NCBI GenBank assembly: GCA_904420175.1
Contig: CAJFUF010000029.1
Span: 80,400-144,399 of the forward strand
Direction: 5' to 3'
From: Candidatus Schneewindia gallinarum
GTDB taxonomy: Bacteria; Bacillota; Clostridia; Oscillospirales; Ruminococcaceae
Length of the DNA stretch: 64,000 nucleotides
Under the pieces are notes generated by a model, which had not been told where the DNA came from, made no database searches, and saw only the letters and a program-made list of their open reading frames with translations. A program made the position numbers and the translations under genes. Of this stretch, positions 58,550 through 64,000 are shown piece by piece. The first letter of the stretch is position 1, and every line of letters begins with the position of its first letter.

Positions 58550-59692
58550 ATGATTAACTTTAACGTTCCTCCCTTCGTTGGGAATGAAATGGAGTACATC
58601 CGTCAGGCAATCGCCGCTGAAAAGATTTGTGGGGACGGCGGTTTTACAAGGCGCTGCAATGAGTGGATGGAGCAGCATTTTAAAGCAAGGAAGGTGCTTT
58701 TGACCACCTCCTGCACCCATGCGCTGGAGATGGCCGCCCTGCTGGCGGACATCAAAGAAGGGGACGAGGTGATTCTGCCCTCCTACACCTTTGTTTCCAC
58801 TGGGGACGCATTCGCCCTGCGTGGGGCAAAGCTGGTGTTTGTGGACATCCGGCCCGACACCATGAACATTGATGAAAAGCTGATTGAGGCGGCCATTACG
58901 GACAGGACACGGGCCATTGCCGTGGTCCACTACGCCGGCGTGGCCTGCGAGATGGACACCATCATGGAGATTGCCCGCAGGCACCACCTGCTGGTGGTGG
59001 AGGATGCCGCGCAGGGCGTCAATGCATTTTACAAGGGCCGGGCCCTCGGCACCATCGGCGACTTTGGCTGCTACAGCTTCCATGAGACGAAAAATTACAG
59101 CATGGGGGAGGGCGGCGCCCTGCTTATCAACCGTGAGCAGGACGTGGAACGTGCGGAGATCATCCGTGAAAAGGGCACCAACCGCAGCAAGTTTTTCCGT
59201 GGGCAAATTGATAAATACACGTGGGTGGACATTGGCTCCTCCTACCTGCCAAGCGACATGAACGCCGCCTACCTTTACGCCCAGCTGGAGCATGCGGATG
59301 AAATAAACGACCGCAGGCTTGCAGTGTGGCACCAGTATGACGAGGGGCTGCGCCCGCTGAGGGATGCAGGCCTGATTGAGCAGCCCTTTGTGCCGGAGGG
59401 CTGCGTGCACAACGCACACATGTACTATATCAAGGCGAAGGATTTGGAGGAGCGGACCCGCCTGCTTGCCTTTTTAAAGCAGCGGGGTATCTTGTCGGTC
59501 TTTCATTACATCCCCCTGCACAGCGCCCCTGCGGGCCAGAAAATCGGCCGTTTCTTCGGGGAGGACCGCTACACCACCAAGGAGAGCGAGCGCCTGGCCC
59601 GGCTGCCCATGTACTACAGCATCACGGATGAGGATGTAAGGACGGTCATCGACGGGATTTATGCCTTTTATGGAAGGAAGGCAGAGGGATGA
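58550..59692 (+). CDS. wecE: dTDP-4-amino-4,6-dideoxygalactose transaminase
   Basis: A 380-aa PLP enzyme of the DegT/DnrJ/EryC1 family that aminates TDP-4-keto-6-deoxyglucose to TDP-Fuc4N. It is very close to E. coli WecE/RffA: CGDGGFTRRC, PSYTFVST, RPDTMNIDE, HYAGVACEMDTIM, and the PLP-lysine site FHETKNYSMGEGGA (Lys near residue 183). EKGTNRSKFFRGQIDKYTWVDIGSSYLPS is also shared. The rmlA/rmlB genes that would make its substrate are not in the window. It leads a six-gene operon. Confidence 0.92.
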   Translation: MINFNVPPFVGNEMEYIRQAIAAEKICGDGGFTRRCNEWMEQHFKARKVLLTTSCTHALEMAALLADIKEGDEVILPSYTFVSTGDAFALRGAKLVFVDIRPDTMNIDEKLIEAAITDRTRAIAVVHYAGVACEMDTIMEIARRHHLLVVEDAAQGVNAFYKGRALGTIGDFGCYSFHETKNYSMGEGGALLINREQDVERAEIIREKGTNRSKFFRGQIDKYTWVDIGSSYLPSDMNAAYLYAQLEHADEINDRRLAVWHQYDEGLRPLRDAGLIEQPFVPEGCVHNAHMYYIKAKDLEERTRLLAFLKQRGILSVFHYIPLHSAPAGQKIGRFFGEDRYTTKESERLARLPMYYSITDEDVRTVIDGIYAFYGRKAEG

Positions 59693-60048
59693 GCACACCG
59701 CAAAAGAAACCCACATGGAAGGACTACCTGTTCCTTCACGGCATGCTGTTTTTGTATGCGGCGGGCGGAATTGCCTCAAAAACTGCTGCGGGCAAACCGT
59801 TTCTATCCTTTGAGTTCTGCTTTTTTTACGGCCTGATGCTGCTGAACCTTGCCGTTTACGCCGTGCTGTGGCAGCAGGTGCTGAAACGGTTCTCCCTGTC
59901 CACCGCATTTTCCAACAAGGCGGTGACCATTGTGTGGGGGATGCTGTGGGGCTGCCTGCTGTTCGACGAAAAACTGACGCTGCCCATGATTTTGGGCTGC
60001 CTGCTGATTTTTGCGGGTATTTTTCTGGTGGTGAGCGACCATGGATAA
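59689..60048 (+). CDS. Half-size EamA-type membrane protein, first of a pair (ArnE/F-like)
   Basis: A 119-aa protein with four transmembrane helices, equal to one EamA repeat: FLHGMLFLYAAGGIASKTAAG, then MLWGCLLFDEKLTLPMILGCLLIFAGIFLVV. It overlaps wecE by 4 bp and the next gene by 8 bp. Such small pairs form heterodimers. ArnE/ArnF, the closest functional model, flip an undecaprenyl-phosphate aminosugar across the membrane. Confidence 0.85.
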   Translation: MSTPQKKPTWKDYLFLHGMLFLYAAGGIASKTAAGKPFLSFEFCFFYGLMLLNLAVYAVLWQQVLKRFSLSTAFSNKAVTIVWGMLWGCLLFDEKLTLPMILGCLLIFAGIFLVVSDHG

Positions 60049-60385
60049 GCGGCTGTTGTTCTCCATCATCTACCTGTTTTCCGTGTTCATGTCCAGTGTC
60101 TCGCAGGTGCTGCTTAAAAAAAGCGCCATGCAGCCCCATGAAAGCAAGCTGAAGGAATATTTAAACATCCGGGTGATTGCCGCCTATGCCATCTTTTTCG
60201 GCTCCACGCTGGTGACGGTGTTTGCCCTGCGCTACGTCCCCATGTCACAGGGCTATATTTTTGAGGCCACGGGCTACGTCTATGTCGGGGTGCTGAGCGT
60301 GCTGTTTTTAAAGGAGAAGCTGTCAAAGCGCAAGCTGTTGGGCATGGCGCTTATTTTGGCCGGAGCCGTGGTGTTCGGGCTGTAA
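60041..60385 (+). CDS. Half-size EamA-type membrane protein, second of a pair (ArnE/F-like)
   Basis: A 114-aa four-helix EamA-like protein: SIIYLFSVFMSSVSQVLLKKSAMQPHE, then MSQGYIFEATGYVYVGVLSVLFLKEKLSKRKLLGMALILAGAVVFG. Shares the KEKL/GxxLIxxG pattern with its partner but is otherwise divergent, as for a heterodimer. It is followed by a GT2 gene after 25 bp. Confidence 0.85.
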   Translation: MDKRLLFSIIYLFSVFMSSVSQVLLKKSAMQPHESKLKEYLNIRVIAAYAIFFGSTLVTVFALRYVPMSQGYIFEATGYVYVGVLSVLFLKEKLSKRKLLGMALILAGAVVFGL

Positions 60386-60410
60386 GTACGAAAATGAAGG
60401 AGATTTTATC

Positions 60411-61358
60411 TTGAAGCTTTCCGTCATTATTCCCTGCTACAACTCCACCCATGTGCTGGTGGAGCTGGTGGAAAAAACCATTGAGGAGTTGAAGAAACTT
60501 CCTCTTGACAGCTGGGAGTTTATCCTGGTCAACGATTTTTCGCCCCATCCGGACACCATTGTCCTGCTCAGGGGGCTGGCCGCCACCTATCCCTTCGTGA
60601 AGGTGGTGGACCTTGCCAAAAACTTCGGGCAGGCCAACGCGCAGATGGCGGCGCTGCACTATGCCACGGGGGATCTAATCCTCAACATGGACGACGACAT
60701 GCAGACCCATCCGAAGAACATCCCCATCCTGTTCAACAAGCTGATGGAGGGGTACGACCTGGTGCTTGGCAGTTACCGGCAAAAGCGCCACTCCTTCTTC
60801 CGCAGGCTGCTGACGAAAATGGGCGACAAGTTTGACGAGCTGTGCCTGGAGCGGCCGAAGGGCATGGCGTTTACCTCCTTTTGGATCACAAAGAAATTTG
60901 TACGGGATGAGCTGATTCACTACCAGTATCCCTTTTCCTATATGGAGGGGCTGTTCTTACGTACGGTACGCAACATCGCCAACGTGGAAATTGAACATTT
61001 CGAGCGCAAGGAGGGGCACTCCGGCTACAACCTGAAAAAACTGGTCAAGCTCTGGAGCAATTTTACCAATTTCACGGTGATGCCGCTGCGGATTGCAGGC
61101 ATCCTGGGCGGGGTGTCGGCCCTGCTGGGCTTCTGTTACGCGGTTGTAACGGTAATAAGAAAAATCATGCACCCGGGGATGATGGCGGGGTATGCCTCGC
61201 TGCTTTGCGTGATGCTGCTGTTTTTCGGTATTACGCTTATCTGTATCGGGGCACTGGGGGAATACGTGGGCCGCACCTTCCTGTGCGTCAACAAAAGCCC
61301 GCAGTATGTGGTCAGGCAGACCTACAACGTGGATGAAAAACCAAAGGAGGAGCTGTAA
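60411..61358 (+). CDS. GT2 polyprenyl-phosphate glycosyltransferase (ArnC-like)
   Basis: A 315-aa protein with a GT-A domain (LSVIIPCYNS, LVNDFSPHPDT, and the metal-binding NMDDDMQTHP, about residues 87-96) and two C-terminal helices (about 228-250 and 260-285) ending in a short cytoplasmic tail. This is the ArnC/DPM1/GtrB architecture, which loads a sugar on undecaprenyl phosphate. It probably loads Fuc4N made via WecE. The TTG at 60411 follows AAGGAG. Confidence 0.85.
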   Translation: MKLSVIIPCYNSTHVLVELVEKTIEELKKLPLDSWEFILVNDFSPHPDTIVLLRGLAATYPFVKVVDLAKNFGQANAQMAALHYATGDLILNMDDDMQTHPKNIPILFNKLMEGYDLVLGSYRQKRHSFFRRLLTKMGDKFDELCLERPKGMAFTSFWITKKFVRDELIHYQYPFSYMEGLFLRTVRNIANVEIEHFERKEGHSGYNLKKLVKLWSNFTNFTVMPLRIAGILGGVSALLGFCYAVVTVIRKIMHPGMMAGYASLLCVMLLFFGITLICIGALGEYVGRTFLCVNKSPQYVVRQTYNVDEKPKEEL

Positions 61359-62608
61359 TGCAGCATAAACTGGTAATTCTCGGGTCGATGGATGAATTTA
61401 TTGCGCTTGTCAAGCAGGCGAAGGCCCGCGGGATTTACACAATCGTGTGCGACGGCTATCCGGACGGACCGGCCAAGGCCTTTGCGGACAAAAGCTACGA
61501 CATTGATATCCGGGATGTGGACGGCGTCGCCGCCATGTGCAAAAGCGAGGGGGCGGACGGCATTGTCACCTCCTTCTCGGACATCATGTTCGAACACCTC
61601 GTCAAAATTGCGGACCGGGCGGGGCTGCCCTGCTACCTGAAGCCGGACAAGCTGCCCTTTTTAAGGGAGAAGTCTGAGATGAAGAAGATGTTTCAGGCGG
61701 TGGGGGTACACAGCCCCAAAAGCATCCGCCTGAAGGAGGGCTTTTCGGAGGACGAACTGAAGGGACTTCGTTTCCCGCTGGTCATAAAACCCATTAACGG
61801 CTACGGCTCCCGTGGGATTTATGTTGTGAACAGCGCCGCCGATATCCGCGCGCGGTTTGACGCCGTGCGGAAATACTCCACCGAGCGGGACATTCTCGCA
61901 GAGGAATACAACGACGGATATGAGTTCAATATGATGAACTGGGTGGCGAACGGCACGGTCTATGTGCTGAGTATTGCCGACCGGGAAAAAGTCCGGCCCC
62001 GTCCGGGCGAGTTCCCGCACCTTGTGCGGGTGACCTACCCCTCCCGCCTGATTCATGAGGTGTATGATGCGGCCCGTGACGTGGTGCAGAGGGTTGCCGA
62101 CTACGTGGGCATGAAGGAGGGGCCGCTGTCCATGCAGTTCTTCTGGAGCAAGGAACGGGGGATAGAAGTCTGTGAAATAACCGGCCGCCTGTTCGGTTAC
62201 GAGCACGAGCTGGTCACCTACGGCAGCGGCTTTTCGGTAGAAAATCTTTTGCTGGATTATGTGTATGACAAAAAACAGATGGAGCAGAGCCTGCAGCGCC
62301 ACAGCGCCTTTTTCCAGCAGATTACCGCAGGGCTGTATTTCCACGGAAAAGAGGGGACGGTACGGGACCAGTCCGCCGTCCGCGCGCTGTGCGACCGGCC
62401 CAGCGTGGCGGAATCCACCATCTTTTACCAGGAGGGGGACACGGTCAGCCACGAGGTGGGGGCAAAGCCCTATTTTGTCAGGATGTACCTGCTGGCGGAC
62501 AGCTATCAGCAGCTGGATGAGGAGTCCGCCTATATCTTCGAGCGTATGGTCTCTCCGGATGAAAACGGGGATAACTTAATTTTAATAAATGAAGTACCGG
62601 AATATTAA
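61358..62608 (+). CDS. ATP-grasp ligase
   Basis: A 416-aa protein of the ATP-grasp superfamily (carbamoyl-phosphate-synthase L-like). An N-terminal Rossmann-like domain (VILGSMDEFIALVKQAKARGI) precedes the ATP-binding parts KPINGYGSRGIYVVNS and EEYNDGYEFNMMNWV, and a metal-binding end with EVCEITGRLFGYEHELV. It overlaps the GT2 gene by 1 bp. ATP-grasp enzymes join a carboxylate to an amine or similar group; here the free 4-amino group of Fuc4N is a tempting acceptor (inference). Confidence 0.82.
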   Translation: MQHKLVILGSMDEFIALVKQAKARGIYTIVCDGYPDGPAKAFADKSYDIDIRDVDGVAAMCKSEGADGIVTSFSDIMFEHLVKIADRAGLPCYLKPDKLPFLREKSEMKKMFQAVGVHSPKSIRLKEGFSEDELKGLRFPLVIKPINGYGSRGIYVVNSAADIRARFDAVRKYSTERDILAEEYNDGYEFNMMNWVANGTVYVLSIADREKVRPRPGEFPHLVRVTYPSRLIHEVYDAARDVVQRVADYVGMKEGPLSMQFFWSKERGIEVCEITGRLFGYEHELVTYGSGFSVENLLLDYVYDKKQMEQSLQRHSAFFQQITAGLYFHGKEGTVRDQSAVRALCDRPSVAESTIFYQEGDTVSHEVGAKPYFVRMYLLADSYQQLDEESAYIFERMVSPDENGDNLILINEVPEY

Positions 62609-62620
62609 GGAGGAGAAAAA

Positions 62621-63970
62621 ATGGAATTTACACCGCTGACCCTGCTGTATGATTTTTGTATCATCTCAGCGCTGCTGTTTGTGGCCAAGGTGCTGCGCAG
62701 CAAAATCCGCCTGCTGCAGAACCTGTATATACCGGCCTCTCTGCTGGCGGGCCTTATCGGTATGTTCGGGGGCAAATATTTTTTGAACATCATCCCGTTC
62801 AGCTCCGACATTTCGTCCTACTCATCCATCCTTATTGCGCTGCTGTTTGCCACGCTGTTTCTGGGCAGACGGGAAAAAAGCTCTTTCAAAAAGATGATGA
62901 GCAATGTGGGCGACTCTTTTCTTTTGAACACGGCAGCGGAGGTGGGCCAGTGGGGGCTGGGCCTTCTGGCAGGCTATGGAATCCTGCAGTTTTTGTTCCC
63001 CCAGCTGAATGAGGCGTTCGGTATGATGATGCCCTCCGGCTTCGTGGGCGGCCACGGCACCGCGGCGGCTGTGGGCAGCGTGTTTGCAAACAACGGATGG
63101 GAGGAAGCCACCACCATCGGGCAGACCTTTGCCACCATCGGCCTGCTGTGCGGCATTTTTGTGGGCATTATCCTTATCAACATTGCCACCAGAAAGGGCT
63201 ATACCAAAGTCATTAAAGAGATGAAATCCCTGCCGGAGGAGATGAAAAGCGGCCTGGTCCCGGAGAAGGACCGGACCATCATGGGGGAAAACACCGTCAA
63301 CCCCATGTCCATCGACCCCTTTACCTGGCATTTGTGCCTTGTGCTTATCTGCGTAGGCGCCGCCTATTTAATTGATCATCTCATCCGTTTGGCCTTCCCG
63401 CAGATTGCCATTCCCGTGTACGGCCTGGCGCTTATCTGCGGCGTGCTGCTGCAGTTCCTGCTGCGGCTGTTAAAGCTGGACCGGTATGTGGACAAGCGGG
63501 TTATCACCCGCATCGGCAGCTCCGCCACAGATTACCTGGTGGCCTTTGGCGTGGCGTCCATCAATATCAATGTGGTCATCACCTACATCGTGCCCATCCT
63601 GATTATGAGCGCGCTGGGGCTGCTGTTCTGCATCCTGTTTTTGTTCTTCGTCTCCCGCAAATTTTTCCGTACATTCTGGTTTGAACGGGGGATTTACATT
63701 TTCGGCTGGTCCACCGGTGTCATGTCCATTGCGGTAATCCTGCTGCGCATTGTGGATCCGGAATTTCAGAGCGGCGTGCTGGAGGATTCCGGCTTCGCCT
63801 GGATTTTCGTCTCCATCATTGACCTGCTGTGCGTGACCTTTATTCCCGTCCTGCTGCTGCAGGGATTCGGCCTGCTGACCGGAATTTTCCTGGTCGTGTT
63901 TATGGTGGCCCTTATCGTTTTGTGTGGCCTGTGGAACAGGCGGCTTAACAAAAAAGCAAAGGAAGAATAA
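62621..63970 (+). CDS. GltS-family sodium/glutamate symporter-like protein
   Basis: A 449-aa protein with about 11 helices, of the sodium:glutamate symporter family. Characteristic PSGFVGGHGTAAAVGSVF near residue 140 and a second-half counterpart near 295. It is preceded by AAGGAGGAG and lies 12 bp after the ATP-grasp gene. Its place in the operon suggests it could supply an amino acid to the ligase (inference). Confidence 0.85.
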   Translation: MEFTPLTLLYDFCIISALLFVAKVLRSKIRLLQNLYIPASLLAGLIGMFGGKYFLNIIPFSSDISSYSSILIALLFATLFLGRREKSSFKKMMSNVGDSFLLNTAAEVGQWGLGLLAGYGILQFLFPQLNEAFGMMMPSGFVGGHGTAAAVGSVFANNGWEEATTIGQTFATIGLLCGIFVGIILINIATRKGYTKVIKEMKSLPEEMKSGLVPEKDRTIMGENTVNPMSIDPFTWHLCLVLICVGAAYLIDHLIRLAFPQIAIPVYGLALICGVLLQFLLRLLKLDRYVDKRVITRIGSSATDYLVAFGVASININVVITYIVPILIMSALGLLFCILFLFFVSRKFFRTFWFERGIYIFGWSTGVMSIAVILLRIVDPEFQSGVLEDSGFAWIFVSIIDLLCVTFIPVLLLQGFGLLTGIFLVVFMVALIVLCGLWNRRLNKKAKEE

Positions 63971-63979
63971 AAAAAGTGG

Positions 63980-64000
63980 TGCGGCGCCCCGGGCGCCGCA
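63980..64000 (+). terminator. Hairpin at the window edge, probable operon terminator
   Basis: TGCGGCGCCC pairs perfectly with GGGCGCCGCA, 9 bp after the last stop. The window ends here, so the T-run cannot be seen. Confidence 0.6.

Noticed and set aside
1..64000. CRISPR arrays, rRNA genes, insertion sequences, or additional tRNAs
   Set aside because: No regularly spaced repeats, transposase-like proteins, rRNA-like stretches or second cloverleaf were found by reading.

Overview
The window is a GC-rich (about 60%) chromosomal segment from a strictly anaerobic, fermentative Gram-positive bacterium, most likely of the class Clostridia and perhaps an Oscillospirales/Ruminococcaceae-type gut organism (inference). 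The basis is an electron-bifurcating [FeFe]-hydrogenase (HydABC type) with its full maturation set, NfnAB transhydrogenase, three iron-containing alcohol dehydrogenases, GTP-type PEP carboxykinase, an ECF folate transporter under a THF riboswitch, strong Shine-Dalgarno sequences and many TTG/GTG starts. No rRNA, CRISPR array, IS element or intact prophage was seen. There is one tRNA gene, Arg(ACG).

Layout. 1-6 kb: tRNA-Arg, a LysR regulator, an Fe-alcohol dehydrogenase, a Nudix hydrolase and nfnAB. 6-11 kb (minus strand): a second Fe-alcohol dehydrogenase, folT behind a THF riboswitch, a GyrI-like protein, an SPL-type radical SAM protein and a WYL regulator. 10.8-15 kb (minus strand): an operon of rpe, three Rnf-like membrane proteins (D, E, A) and a membrane-anchored glycosidase-like protein. 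The Rnf-like proteins have lost most canonical redox ligands. 15-20.6 kb: a ferredoxin-domain aldo/keto reductase, an NADPH-type butanol dehydrogenase and a tandem pair of near-duplicate MFS transporters.

20.6-29 kb is the hydrogen-metabolism hub. On the minus strand lies a putative sensory-type [FeFe]-hydrogenase homologue with DRTGG, RsbW-like and PHP proteins. Divergently, on the plus strand, lie hydC, an HATPase, a 2Fe-2S protein, hydB and hydA behind a Rex-like operator. The maturation operon (TM1266-family regulator, hydE, hydG, hydF) is at 48-52 kb, behind a leader that contains a terminator hairpin. Rex-like sites also precede the butanol dehydrogenase and PEP carboxykinase genes, so NADH/NAD+ ratio probably ties the fermentative genes together (inference).

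29-47.5 kb holds mostly housekeeping genes: polysaccharide deacetylase, a Gld-type ABC system, dusB, GH25 lysozyme, polA-rimI-tsaD, pckG, an amidohydrolase, a PfkB sugar kinase and an NYN/LOTUS protein. 52-58 kb has tcdA, a uridine-kinase-like gene, a LUD-domain protein, a ZIP transporter, a two-gene GT-C envelope locus and a PerR-type regulator. 58.5-64 kb is a tight plus-strand operon: WecE aminotransferase, two half-size EamA proteins, a GT2 transferase, an ATP-grasp ligase and a GltS-type transporter. It looks like a Gram-positive analogue of the Arn aminosugar-lipid pathway, with an added ligase.

The candidates for undescribed biology are the ligand-depleted RnfD-E-A trio, the Arn-like aminosugar/ATP-grasp operon, the attenuator-like leader of the hydrogenase maturation operon, and the sensory-hydrogenase locus facing HydABC.
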